The notes under the pieces: model-generated
What the model was told of the DNA's origin: nothing
What the model saw: the letters and a program-made list of their open reading frames with translations, nothing else
Databases searched by the model: none
Shown here: positions 7,709 through 15,845 of the stretch, in pieces
How the letters are laid out: each line of letters starts with the position of its first letter
Numbering within the stretch: position 1 is the first letter of the stretch
Made by a program: the position numbers and the translations under genes
Origin: an uncultured Clostridia bacterium
GTDB taxonomy: Bacteria; Bacillota; Clostridia; Christensenellales; Pumilibacteraceae
Length of the DNA: 35,913 nucleotides
Direction: 5' to 3'
Assembly (NCBI GenBank): GCA_947178255.1
Contig: CAMWXP010000013.1
Coordinates: forward strand, 1 to 35,913

Positions 7709-8257
7709 TTACACCACGGTTTCTATAAGTCCGTAGTTTCCGTCATTACGTACATACAAAACGTTGATGGAATTTGTTGATTTATTGAGGAAAACATAGA
7801 AGTTATGTCCTACAAGCTCCAACTCCTCTATCGCGTCGTCTATGGACATAGGAATAAGCGTATAGCATTTGGAGCGCACAACCGCTTTATCTTCCGACAC
7901 TTCCTCCTCGTCGACTTCCTCGGGTATAGAGAAGTCCTTACCGCGGAATTTTTTGGATTTGGATTCCAGTTTTTTATGGTGCCGAATAATTTGTTTTTCC
8001 AGCTTAGGCAAAGCAAGATCGATATTGTTGTACATATTGTCGCTTGTAACCTCGGCGCGAAGCACCGTGCTGTCCAGCAAAATTGTCAGCTCCAACGTAT
8101 AAAGGTCGTCGGTGCTGCGCGTATTACCCTTTTTAAGACCTATTTTGATGCGTGTATCGTCGGCAAAAAATTTATCCAGCTTTTGCACTTTCTTGTCGAT
8201 AATCGTTTTGAGCTTGTCGCCGGCTTCATAGTTTTTGCAAAGATATTCGATTGTCAT
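7709..8257 (-). CDS. hpf: Ribosome hibernation promoting factor, long form
   Basis: Long HPF (YvyD/RaiA family) binds the 30S decoding region with its N-terminal domain and dimerises through its C-terminal domain to make inactive 100S ribosomes in slow growth. The N-terminal domain (about 1-100) shows 'KLDKFFADDTRIKIGLKK' and the basic helix 'KLEKQIIRHHKKLESKSKK'. An acidic linker (about 112-126) follows. The C-terminal dimerisation domain (about 130-182) has the classic 'PMSIDDAIEELELVGHNFYVF' and 'NVLYVRNDGNYGLIE'. Length 182 fits. A GGAGGG site precedes ATG 8257. The upstream region has a -10 TATAAT (8278-8283) but no convincing -35. Two perfect palindromes lie there, so control by a DNA-binding protein is possible. 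Confidence 0.95.
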   Translation of the reverse strand: MTIEYLCKNYEAGDKLKTIIDKKVQKLDKFFADDTRIKIGLKKGNTRSTDDLYTLELTILLDSTVLRAEVTSDNMYNNIDLALPKLEKQIIRHHKKLESKSKKFRGKDFSIPEEVDEEEVSEDKAVVRSKCYTLIPMSIDDAIEELELVGHNFYVFLNKSTNSINVLYVRNDGNYGLIETVV

Positions 8258-8277
8258 AATTTCCCTCCGATATTAAA

Positions 8278-8325
8278 ATTATAGTTGTAGTTGCGAGTTT
8301 TTAAACTCGATTTACTATACATAGT
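8278..8325 (-). promoter_or_regulatory. hpf promoter region with two palindromes
   Basis: A -10 TATAAT lies at 8278-8283. A perfect 7+2+7 palindrome (CGAGTTT-TT-AAACTCG, 8294-8309) covers where the -35 would be. A second palindrome, ACTAT-AC-ATAGT, lies at 8314-8325. The first could be an operator or a short RNA hairpin if transcription starts further upstream (a weaker TTTACA-17-TAAACT candidate exists upstream). Confidence 0.4.
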
Positions 8326-8366
8326 TTATCATAAAAACAGTCGTTTGTAAATGCCTTTTGAAAAAT

Positions 8367-10853
8367 TTATGATATTACGATTTTGTCATTTATGCAATCA
8401 ACGCGGACATTACTGTTAGCGCGTACGCGACCGCTTATTATTGCCTCGGCAATTTCGTCCTCTACGTTTTGTTCTATAACTCTACGCAACGGACGCGCAC
8501 CGTACTCGGCGTCATAACCTTTATCTATCAACCAGTTAAGCGCTGACTGTGTTAATGTAAGCGTTATATTCTTATCTTTCAAAGACTTTTCGACTTTTTT
8601 GAGCATGATTTCGGCAATTTGAGCAACGTCGTCCTTAGTAAGCTTATCAAACACGCACGTAACGTCTATGCGGTTTATAAACTCGGGACGGAACATCTTT
8701 TTAAGCGCGTTCATATACGCTTCGTCGCGCACTTCACCGTCGCGTTTACCGATAGCGTTAAATCCTATTTCGCGCTTTGCCGCCGCTTCGGACGCACCGA
8801 CGTTACTGGTCATTATAATTATAGTGTTTTTAAACGACACCGTTCTGCCCTGCGAATCGGTAAGCCTGCCGTCGTCCAATATTTGCAACAGCGCATTAAA
8901 GACGTCGGGGTGAGCCTTCTCTATCTCGTCAAACAACACCACGGAATACGGATGACGCCTGACGCGCTCGGTCAGCTGTCCGCCGTCGTCAAACCCGACG
9001 TACCCCGGAGGCGCACCAATCAGCTTGGACACCGAATGTGATTCCATAAACTCGCTCATATCGAGACGAATAATGGAATTTTCGTTGTCGAACATAGCTT
9101 CGGCAAGCGCCTTTGTAAGCTCCGTTTTGCCGACGCCAGTCGGGCCGAGGAATATAAACGAGCCGATTGGACGATTGTCGCTTTTCAGACCTGCGCGCGC
9201 ACGGCGTATCGCTTTTGCAACAGCCTCCACCGCACGGTTTTGCCCTATGACGCGCTTGTGCAAAAGCGCTTCCAAGTTTTGCAGCCTTGCCGTTTCCGTT
9301 TCGGTCAGCTTGCTTACGGGAATCTTTGTCCAGCGCGACACTACGTCCGCAATATCCTCGTCCGATATGACTTTTGTCGTCTTTTCCTGCTGAGCGGAGG
9401 TTTGGAGCGACCGCTGTTTTATCGTGTTTTCCAGCTCATCCGCCTTACGCTTACACTTGTCAGCCTCGGCAAAATCCTGCCTGTCGGCGCACTCGCGCAT
9501 TTTCTTTTTGCATTCGGCAAGCTGAGCGTTCAGTTCGGTAAGATCGGCGGGACCGAAACTTGCACCCACCTTTGCGCAGCTCATCGCTTCGTCTATAAGA
9601 TCGATAGCCTTATCGGGTAAAAATCTATCGGCGATGTATTTATCCGAAAGCTTTGCAGCCGCGACGATTGCCTCATCCGAAAGTTTTACCTTGTGGAAGT
9701 TTTCGTAATTGCTGCGCAAGCCTTTCAGTATCTCGATTGTTTGCTCCACCGTAGGCGGTTCGACTATAATAGGCTGGAACCTGCGCTCCATAGCCTTGTC
9801 CGCCTCGATATACTTTCGGTACTCGTCGGTGGTGGTAGCGCCTATCGTTTGCATTTCGCCGCGCGCGAGGTAAGGTTTTAGTATATCGGCGGGCGTAACC
9901 TCGCCGTCCTTGGAGCCCGCCTGCATAAGCGTGTGCAATTCATCGATAAACACTATAATATTACCGCTGTTAATAATCAAATCTATAGCGGACTTTAACT
10001 TTTCCTCCAACTGGCCGCGGTATTTGGTGCCCGCCATCAGCGACCCTATATTGAGAGAGAATATTATGTTGTTTTGAAGCTGACGCGGAACCTTGCCATC
10101 CACTATCGCCTTTGCAAGTCCGTCGATAATAGCGCTTTTACCTACGCCCGGTTCACCTATCAGCACGGGATTGTTCTTTGTCTTTCTACACAAAATTTCT
10201 ATTAGCCGCGACACCTCTTGTTCTCTGCCGATAACAGGGTCGAGCTTGTTTTGTCTTGCCTTGGCTGTAACGTCTACACCGAGGTCGGCCAGCTGCTGCG
10301 GCAGCGCTTGCGAGTTACTCTTTATGCCGCCGCTCATACCGCCGGAGCTTCCAAAGTAATCGCCGCTATGCGTAGGCATGCCGAATATTCCGCCGAACAA
10401 AGGATTTTCAGACTTTGGCGTTTGGCGATTTTGCAAAATTTTAAAGATCGCTTGGCGATAAACCGCACTGTTTACATTGAAAAGTCTATACAGCGCGTCA
10501 ACGGCATAGCAGTTGCGATCCTCCAATATGGCAAGCATCAAGTGGTCTGGCGAAATTTGCGACGCGCCTAACTGCGCCGCTATGCCGTAAGCTTCGAACG
10601 GAATGGAATTGCTAAACCTATCGGTATCCACCGATTCGATAAACATACCCGCTGTCCTGCCTTCCTCAAACAAAGATACCAAGTTATCGGGATCGAAGTG
10701 ATTGGCAAGAAAAATCTTAGAAGCACAGCAATCTACTTTAAGAATTCCATACAAAAGATGTTCCGATCCGGTATACTCGTTGTGGTAATGGTTTGCGGTT
10801 TTACGTGCAATTTCGTACGCTTTAATTGCATTTTCGTCCATTGAATATTCCAT
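8367..10853 (-). CDS. clpC: ClpC-type AAA+ unfoldase
   Basis: ClpC unfolds substrates, including McsB-phosphorylated proteins, and feeds them to ClpP. Order along 828 residues: Clp_N repeats (about 1-145, which contain the pArg-binding site in Bacillus) and a Gly/Ser-rich linker (about 150-180). AAA1 has Walker A GEPGVGKS (233-240) and Walker B 'VFIDELH' (about 301-307). A short coiled M-domain/UVR-like helix pair (about 440-475) follows. AAA2 has GPTGVGKT (570-577) and 'LFDEIEKAH'. The ClpP-docking IGF tripeptide is at about 696-698, and the C-terminal D2-small domain ends the protein. An AAGGAG site 8 nt before ATG 10853 sets the start. It is the last gene of the ctsR-mcsA-mcsB-clpC operon and 12 nt after mcsB. 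I see no convincing terminator after it. No clpP is in the window. Confidence 0.97.
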   Translation of the reverse strand: MEYSMDENAIKAYEIARKTANHYHNEYTGSEHLLYGILKVDCCASKIFLANHFDPDNLVSLFEEGRTAGMFIESVDTDRFSNSIPFEAYGIAAQLGASQISPDHLMLAILEDRNCYAVDALYRLFNVNSAVYRQAIFKILQNRQTPKSENPLFGGIFGMPTHSGDYFGSSGGMSGGIKSNSQALPQQLADLGVDVTAKARQNKLDPVIGREQEVSRLIEILCRKTKNNPVLIGEPGVGKSAIIDGLAKAIVDGKVPRQLQNNIIFSLNIGSLMAGTKYRGQLEEKLKSAIDLIINSGNIIVFIDELHTLMQAGSKDGEVTPADILKPYLARGEMQTIGATTTDEYRKYIEADKAMERRFQPIIVEPPTVEQTIEILKGLRSNYENFHKVKLSDEAIVAAAKLSDKYIADRFLPDKAIDLIDEAMSCAKVGASFGPADLTELNAQLAECKKKMRECADRQDFAEADKCKRKADELENTIKQRSLQTSAQQEKTTKVISDEDIADVVSRWTKIPVSKLTETETARLQNLEALLHKRVIGQNRAVEAVAKAIRRARAGLKSDNRPIGSFIFLGPTGVGKTELTKALAEAMFDNENSIIRLDMSEFMESHSVSKLIGAPPGYVGFDDGGQLTERVRRHPYSVVLFDEIEKAHPDVFNALLQILDDGRLTDSQGRTVSFKNTIIIMTSNVGASEAAAKREIGFNAIGKRDGEVRDEAYMNALKKMFRPEFINRIDVTCVFDKLTKDDVAQIAEIMLKKVEKSLKDKNITLTLTQSALNWLIDKGYDAEYGARPLRRVIEQNVEDEIAEAIISGRVRANSNVRVDCINDKIVIS

Positions 10854-10865
10854 AATGTCTACTCC

Positions 10866-11873
10866 TTATACTAATTTTCTGCAAAATGATGTCAGCGCAG
10901 TGGCGATATGTCGCGCTCGCGATACGTCGCGCTCGTCCACACTCATGTTATATCCGCCGGCTTTTTGCATATTTGCCGGCTGACTGTCGGTAATAAGCTT
11001 TTGGAAAGCGTTTAAATCGGGAATATCGATATAACCGTAATAATGTCCCAACCGCACCAATGCCAAATACTGCATTGCCTCCTCGGTGGACAGCTTATAC
11101 GCATTTGTAACAATTCCCCACGCCCTGTATATCTTATCTTTAAGCTCGGCCTCGTCGCATTTAAGCTGTTGACGCGCTTTAAGCTCGGCGTCAACAATAA
11201 GATTGATGGCGCCCTTAACGGAGTCAATTATATCCGCTTCCTTAAGCCCGAGCGAACGCTGATTGCTCACTTGATACAAATACCCTTCCGCCTTGCTACC
11301 CTCGCCGTAAACGCCGCGCACAGTCATGTTAAGCCGCGCAACGCCGTTGATACAACCTTCTATCATGTTTTGGATGGTTAGAGCCGGCAAAAACATCATA
11401 ACCGACGCGCGCATGCCCGTACCCAGGTTAGTAGCGCACGAAGTAAGGTAACCGAAACGTCCGTCAAATGCGAAATTCAAATTTTTACCAAGTACGTCGT
11501 CTATTCGGTTTACTCTGTCGTACGCCTGGTCGAGCGACAAACCGGGCAAAATAACCTGCTCGCGTATGTGATCTTCCTCATTGACCATTACCGACACGTT
11601 TTCATCCGCGCTTATAAGTACCGCACCGTGCGGGCAGTCTTGCAGCAAATCGGGGCTTATCAAGTGCTTTTCCTGCAAAATTGTTCCGTCCAGCTGCGAT
11701 ATGTCTTTCATATCATATCGATTGAATTTATCGACTGGCGCCAATGCGTTTTGCACATTGTCTATAATGCTACGTGCGGGCAGCTCGCTCAATTTGTGCG
11801 GAAAAGGCAATCCGGATATATTACGCGCAAGCCGCAGCCGCGTGGAAATTATTATATTATCCAATACGTTCAC
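10866..11873 (-). CDS. mcsB: Protein arginine kinase McsB
   Basis: McsB phosphorylates arginines on damaged proteins, tagging them for ClpC-ClpP, and modulates CtsR. The phosphagen-kinase fold is evident: 'STRLRLARN' (10-18), 'FGYLTSCATNLGTGMRASVMM' around the catalytic Cys region (about residues 140-160), and 'GVYGEGSKAEGYLYQVSNQ'. The allosteric phospho-arginine motif RDxxRA is present as RDVSRA (315-320). Length 335 is a little under the Bacillus protein; the C-terminus ends soon after that motif. The start is GTG at 11873, sharing one base with the mcsA stop (TAGTG), with GGGAGGGG just upstream. Activation by McsA and repression by CtsR are expected from the family. Confidence 0.96.
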   Translation of the reverse strand: MNVLDNIIISTRLRLARNISGLPFPHKLSELPARSIIDNVQNALAPVDKFNRYDMKDISQLDGTILQEKHLISPDLLQDCPHGAVLISADENVSVMVNEEDHIREQVILPGLSLDQAYDRVNRIDDVLGKNLNFAFDGRFGYLTSCATNLGTGMRASVMMFLPALTIQNMIEGCINGVARLNMTVRGVYGEGSKAEGYLYQVSNQRSLGLKEADIIDSVKGAINLIVDAELKARQQLKCDEAELKDKIYRAWGIVTNAYKLSTEEAMQYLALVRLGHYYGYIDIPDLNAFQKLITDSQPANMQKAGGYNMSVDERDVSRARHIATALTSFCRKLV

Positions 11874-12385
11874 TAATTCCCCTCCCGCTTGTTATTGACT
11901 ATTTTTTTCAGTCTTTCGCTAAGCTCCACTATTTTGGTGTAATCACCTCTGTCAACGGCGGCTTGAAGCTCGGCTTTAAGCCCTTCCTCGTCCGTCTCAT
12001 CAAAATAGCCGTACGGAGTTTTACCTATATGTCTATCCGATTGTTGCAGCTTTTTTACCGACTGCACTACAAGCGGCTCAAACACCTTGTAGCATTTGGA
12101 ACAGCCTACAAATCCGCTTTTTATAAACTCCTCACTCGTGGTTTTGCAATCTGGGCAAATAAGCGTACGCGACGAGGGCGTATCGAACAAATTGCCGAAA
12201 TTGCCGAGAAGCCCCATAGGCGAGCCGTTTATCAGCTTGTTAAGCATATCGAAGCTGTCAAATCCCATATCGGGTCTAAAGTTTTTTGCGCACTTACTGC
12301 ACAAAAACATTTTTTCCACATGTCCGTTGCGACGAACCATCACCTCGGTAGTCGCCTCATGCAAACCGCAATTAGTACACTTCAT
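11873..12385 (-). CDS. mcsA: McsA, zinc-finger activator of McsB
   Basis: McsA is the zinc-binding adaptor that activates the McsB arginine kinase. Four CxxC pairs are visible: Cys3/Cys6, Cys29/Cys32, Cys77/Cys80 and Cys95/Cys98, forming two zinc sites. A C-terminal UVR motif (about 131-161, 'EEGLKAELQAAVDRGDYTKI') contacts ClpC or McsB. Length 170 is typical. GGAGAA lies 5 nt before ATG 12385, inside the ctsR end. It is the second gene of the four-gene stress operon, 2 nt after ctsR, and its stop overlaps the mcsB GTG. Confidence 0.95.
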   Translation of the reverse strand: MKCTNCGLHEATTEVMVRRNGHVEKMFLCSKCAKNFRPDMGFDSFDMLNKLINGSPMGLLGNFGNLFDTPSSRTLICPDCKTTSEEFIKSGFVGCSKCYKVFEPLVVQSVKKLQQSDRHIGKTPYGYFDETDEEGLKAELQAAVDRGDYTKIVELSERLKKIVNNKREGN

Positions 12386-12387
12386 AA

Positions 12388-12855
12388 TTATTCTCCATCG
12401 TCGTGAGTTTTAAGCGTTTCCAACAACACACATTTAAGTATTGACCCACGAAGCTTATTTTTTGCAACAGTCGGCGCCAAAAGCGCTTTATCGGAAATAG
12501 CGGCTTTAATAAGTTGCGCCTCGTTTTCGGTAAAAATACCGTCGGCTGTAAGTCGCTCCAAAATCTGACACGCCTTGCCGTAGTCTATTCCGTCAGACAA
12601 TGTTTGGTCGATATAGTTGGTAAGTACATCGTCAACATTTTGACTTACGCGTATCAGCGTAATATATCCGCCCCCGCCACGTCGGCTTTCGGTCATATAG
12701 CCGCGTTCGGGCGTAAACCTTGTAGCCAGCACGTAGTTTATTTGACTGGGCGCGACGGCAAAGTACGTAGCCAACTCATTGCGATTGAAATTAACCGACA
12801 ACTCGTCGCCCAGCGTATCGAGCAAAAACTTTTCTATTATATCGCTTACGTTCAC
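12388..12855 (-). CDS. ctsR: Transcriptional repressor CtsR
   Basis: CtsR is the class III heat-shock repressor of Firmicutes clp genes. The winged helix-turn-helix occupies about residues 1-70, with 'LATYFAVAPSQINYVLATRF' as the HTH and the heat-sensing glycine-rich wing 'RRGGGGYI' at 59-66. The C-terminal dimerisation/McsB-binding domain follows (about 80-155). The start is GTG 12855, preceded by AAGGAGGAG. It heads ctsR-mcsA-mcsB-clpC, and matching CtsR heptads between promoter and gene indicate autoregulation. Confidence 0.95.
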   Translation of the reverse strand: MNVSDIIEKFLLDTLGDELSVNFNRNELATYFAVAPSQINYVLATRFTPERGYMTESRRGGGGYITLIRVSQNVDDVLTNYIDQTLSDGIDYGKACQILERLTADGIFTENEAQLIKAAISDKALLAPTVAKNKLRGSILKCVLLETLKTHDDGE

Positions 12856-12879
12856 CGACTCTCCTCCTTGAAGTTTATA

Positions 12880-12913
12880 TTGACTTAATGGTCAATGGTC
12901 AAAGATAGTCAAA
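12880..12913. promoter_or_regulatory. CtsR operator
   Basis: Plus-strand GGTCAAA-GAT-AGTCAAA (12897-12913) fits the CtsR consensus RGTCAAA-NAN-RGTCAAA exactly. Another near-heptad GGTCAAT (12890-12896) abuts it, and an inverted ATTGACT lies next to that (about 12879-12885). The site lies just downstream of the predicted start point (near 12919), consistent with blocking RNA polymerase. Confidence 0.9.
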
Positions 12914-12925
12914 CTATTTGATTAG

Positions 12926-12954
12926 AGTATATAATATCGAAAAACATATGTCAA
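12926..12954 (-). promoter_or_regulatory. sigma-A promoter of ctsR-mcsA-mcsB-clpC
   Basis: Minus strand: consensus -35 TTGACA (12949-12954), 17-nt spacer, -10 TATACT (12926-12931). This is a strong promoter directly upstream of the CtsR operator, as expected for a repressed stress operon. Confidence 0.85.
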
Positions 12955-12994
12955 GCATTTTTAGAAAATAATTAAAAAAATTTTACACGAAAAA

Positions 12995-13014
12995 GGCGCG
13001 AGCTTCCCCGCGCC
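12995..13014 (-). terminator. Terminator after the zinc-ribbon gene
   Basis: Minus strand GGCGCG, eight-base loop, CGCGCC, then TTTTT (12990-12994). GC-rich six-pair stem, 43 nt past the stop at 13057. Confidence 0.8.
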
Positions 13015-13056
13015 CAAAAGTCAATAGATCATGTTACGATTATTTCCTTAACGCTA

Positions 13057-13611
13057 TTACAAAAATCTAAATATCGATTGCAAAGAATCGGCTGCCGACA
13101 ATACGCATATTGTCATAAATAATACATATATCAAACCGATTATACCAAGCGCCAAGCACACCTTGTCGCACGTAGTATACTTGTTGCCGGATGCCTTGCC
13201 ATTCATCATATACCTGATTGCTCCGATTACGCAAAATGCTATAGCGCACAAAATTGCAAACACGCCCAGCACTACCCCGAACCCGAATGCGGATATTGCT
13301 ATTTGCGAGCAAAACTGCAACAGCACATACGATACTATTCCGAGAATTATATACAGTGCCATGGAGTTGTTTTTAAACCATTCGGACTGCGTACCGGTCG
13401 GCGTTTTGTTCTGCTGTATCGGCGCAGGGTTTTGCGGCGCAGGTTCAACATTCTGCGCAATCGGCTTTTGCTCGACAATCGTTTGTTGCGTTTGCTCAGA
13501 CGCTGAGTAATCGTCGTCGTCCGCACCCGACACAGGGTACTTCAAGCCGCATTTTGTACAAAATACTGCGTATTCGGGAAGCTCGGCTCCGCATTTTTTG
13601 CAATAAGGCAT
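13057..13611 (-). CDS. Zinc-ribbon membrane protein, function unknown
   Basis: A 184-residue protein with three parts. An N-terminal zinc ribbon has Cys4/Cys7 and Cys18/Cys21. A Gln/Pro/Asn-rich disordered linker spans about 30-75. Hydrophobic helices follow near 85-103, 106-133 and 150-175. Zinc-ribbon-plus-membrane proteins of this type are common in Firmicutes and mostly uncharacterised. The ribbon probably faces the cytosol as a protein-interaction module (inference). AGGAG precedes ATG 13611. It begins 24 nt after the dCMP deaminase gene with no promoter seen between, so it is likely in the same transcript, which ends at the hairpin at 12995-13014. Confidence 0.8.
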   Translation of the reverse strand: MPYCKKCGAELPEYAVFCTKCGLKYPVSGADDDDYSASEQTQQTIVEQKPIAQNVEPAPQNPAPIQQNKTPTGTQSEWFKNNSMALYIILGIVSYVLLQFCSQIAISAFGFGVVLGVFAILCAIAFCVIGAIRYMMNGKASGNKYTTCDKVCLALGIIGLIYVLFMTICVLSAADSLQSIFRFL

Positions 13612-13634
13612 TTTATTATCTCCTATTAGTTAGG

Positions 13635-14099
13635 TTAATTTATCGACGTTTGCGGATCGAATTTTTCTATTAATACTCCGGCCTCCGCCAAAAGCTCCAA
13701 AGAAAAATCGTCCGGATATCCGTGCTGATATACAACGCGTTTTATGCCGCTGTTGATAATCATTTTTGTGCATATGGCGCAAGGCTGATGCGTGCAGTAC
13801 AGTGTTGCACCGTCTATGCATATACCCATCTTGGCCGCTTGAATAATAGCGTTCTGTTCGGCGTGAGTGGCGTAGCACAGCTCGTGCCGTGTGCCCGACG
13901 GAATATCAAGCTTACGGCGTAAACACTCGCCCTTTTCCTTACAGCTTTTAATGCCCGCACTGGCTCCGTTATATCCTGTTGTCATAATGCGTTTGTTCTT
14001 CGCTATAACCGCGCCGATTTGCCTATTCTCCTGAAAGCAGCTCGACCAAGTAGCAACCATATGCGCTATCTCCATAAAACGCGCATCCCATTTATCCAT
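13635..14099 (-). CDS. dCMP deaminase family protein
   Basis: Deoxycytidylate deaminase converts dCMP to dUMP, supplying substrate to thymidylate synthase. It belongs to the cytidine-deaminase-like zinc fold (ComEB/Dcd family). Zinc and catalytic residues are visible: HAE at 79-81 (His79, Glu81) and PCAIC at 106-110 (Cys107, Cys110). The N-terminal 'SSCFQENRQIGAVIAKNKRI' and 'GYNGASAG' segments match dCMP deaminases rather than tRNA or riboflavin deaminases. A possible second zinc site is built by Cys53/Cys59 and His72. Length 154 is normal. AAAGGA precedes ATG 14099. An inverted repeat overlaps its promoter, suggesting regulation. Confidence 0.92.
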   Translation of the reverse strand: MDKWDARFMEIAHMVATWSSCFQENRQIGAVIAKNKRIMTTGYNGASAGIKSCKEKGECLRRKLDIPSGTRHELCYATHAEQNAIIQAAKMGICIDGATLYCTHQPCAICTKMIINSGIKRVVYQHGYPDDFSLELLAEAGVLIEKFDPQTSIN

Positions 14100-14128
14100 C
14101 GTTAAAATTCCTTTATCATGATTTTTGA

Positions 14129-14158
14129 TATTGTATCACAAATGATACAGATTTGCAA
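14129..14158 (-). promoter_or_regulatory. Promoter of the dCMP deaminase unit with overlapping inverted repeat
   Basis: Minus strand: TTGCAA (14153-14158), 18-nt spacer, TACAAT (14129-14134). A perfect inverted repeat TGTATCA-N4-TGATACA (14132-14149) covers the -10 edge and most of the spacer, where a repressor would sit. It does not match the NrdR box or other operators I know. Confidence 0.55.
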
Positions 14159-14192
14159 CATGTTTTTTTATTATTGCACCGGCGTTTTTACG

Positions 14193-15845
14193 CTACATTT
14201 CCAGCCTGTTGTAATAGGTGTCGATTTTGCGGTACAGCACAATATCAACAATAGTAAATGCTGCAAGCACTGCGTATAGCAACGTCCAGCAAACAGCGTT
14301 AATGGCGGAAAATTCTACTTGGCAAGCAGACAAAATATATACCAATATCATAATGGCGAATCCACAGCCAAGCATTATAAACTGTCCGCCAAGCACGTGC
14401 ATATTATGTTTAACCGCCTGTATGGGGTCAGTCCATTTAAGCTTAGGTGCAATCAAGTCCCACAGCGTGCCGAATATTACAAACACAACCGCAATAGGCA
14501 CCAGCGCAAACATAGACAACAGCATATAATCCACTGAAAAATTCATAACGTTGATAATAACAACAGACACTATCGCTACGGGCACGGCTGGCAAAAGCCA
14601 CGCAATTACCTTAGCCTTAACAATCGTCTTAATATTTACAGGTAACACTTTGAGGGTAGTCATTGCATTACCCTCTCTCGAAAAGGTTGTACTTGCGGCG
14701 TTACCGAGCGTGGCGAGCATTGCACACAACGCACAAAACGGTATCAGCCCAAGAAATCTTGTGTCATACATCTGCACGTCCTGACCGAAGTTTGACGGAT
14801 TGCGCAGCATTATTCCGAAAATAACAGCAAACAGTATGGGAAGTAGCATGACGGCGTAGCACTGGAATGCAATTTGCGTCGTGCGCAGAGAGCTTATATA
14901 CTCGCGTTTAATAAGCGCGCGAGTGCTTGTAGTGGTTTTGAACTCGCTTTTTTTCGCCTTGGAATTGTCGGTTTGGTTGTTGGCTTTTACCGATTGCGCA
15001 TACATAAACTTTGCCAATAACCAAATTATTACGAGCAGAACAGCCGAGATTGCGACAAATATAACAACGCCGACTGCTGTGGAAGCACCCAAGCTAAGTC
15101 CGTACATAGGCATGCCGCAGGCAGCGCGCGACAGCACGGCATAAGGATACAGCACGTCGAGTATAACATCTATTGCATTTAGCACTCGCATCATCGATTC
15201 GGGAGTAATCGAACCGGACGATGTCAAATATATGAAGTAAATGTACAGCGAAAACGCCCCGCCAAAAAGTAACAAAAAGAACACTAGTGATATTACGTTG
15301 CGGTTTTTTAGCTTACTCGCAATCAGCATAACGGGCACAGCGAAAATTGCCGCCACGACAAGCGGGAGTATTGGCACGATAAGCAAAGTAGCTATTGCTA
15401 TCACGTAAAACCACGCCCACATTTTTGCCACAATACCGAATGCGATTAAAATAGGCAATGCGGCAGCTACTATTATAGCCGCTTCGGACAAATACACATA
15501 CGACAGCTTAGCGGCAAAAACAGTAGCGGGCTTTACAGGCAGCATTGAATAAAAGTCGGTGTCTTTGGATAGATACAACACAATTACAAGGTGTACTATA
15601 CCGAAAAACAGTACGACGATTGCCGCAGTCATCAATATAAAAAAGTAAAACAGCTGCGACATAACGGGAACGTACAAAAACAAGTCTTTAAGCTCGACTA
15701 TTACGCTTATAACCGCCGCAATTAAAATTACATAAACAAAGCCCAATAACAAAGCAAACGCAAGTTTTTTGCGCTTGGATTTCCCCTCGTCAAACCGTAG
15801 CTTATTCTTGAATAGCCCTTTTAGTATAGTTAGGTAATTACTCAT
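14193..15845 (-). CDS. ABC-2-type exporter permease
   Basis: Membrane half of an ABC exporter, about 550 residues with roughly a dozen hydrophobic helices in two groups. The pairs near residues 30-85 and 100-175 recur, after a large charged loop (about 295-320), near 330-550. Family-typical features are the cytosolic 'KDTDFYSMLPVKPATVFAAKL' elbow helix and its counterpart 'SREGNAMTTLKVLPVNIKTIVKAKV' in the second half. This internal two-fold repeat is seen in fused ABC-2 permeases. Substrate is unknown. Start: ATG 15845 overlaps the ATPase stop by eight bases (ATGAGTAA). An in-frame GTG at 15857 is also possible. It works with the ATPase directly upstream. Confidence 0.85.
   Translation of the reverse strand: MSNYLTILKGLFKNKLRFDEGKSKRKKLAFALLLGFVYVILIAAVISVIVELKDLFLYVPVMSQLFYFFILMTAAIVVLFFGIVHLVIVLYLSKDTDFYSMLPVKPATVFAAKLSYVYLSEAAIIVAAALPILIAFGIVAKMWAWFYVIAIATLLIVPILPLVVAAIFAVPVMLIASKLKNRNVISLVFFLLLFGGAFSLYIYFIYLTSSGSITPESMMRVLNAIDVILDVLYPYAVLSRAACGMPMYGLSLGASTAVGVVIFVAISAVLLVIIWLLAKFMYAQSVKANNQTDNSKAKKSEFKTTTSTRALIKREYISSLRTTQIAFQCYAVMLLPILFAVIFGIMLRNPSNFGQDVQMYDTRFLGLIPFCALCAMLATLGNAASTTFSREGNAMTTLKVLPVNIKTIVKAKVIAWLLPAVPVAIVSVVIINVMNFSVDYMLLSMFALVPIAVVFVIFGTLWDLIAPKLKWTDPIQAVKHNMHVLGGQFIMLGCGFAIMILVYILSACQVEFSAINAVCWTLLYAVLAAFTIVDIVLYRKIDTYYNRLEM

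Noticed and set aside
8328..8373. ATCATAAA / TTTATGAT inverted repeat after clpC as a terminator
   Set aside because: Eight A/T-rich pairs around a 30-base loop with no T-run; too weak to call.
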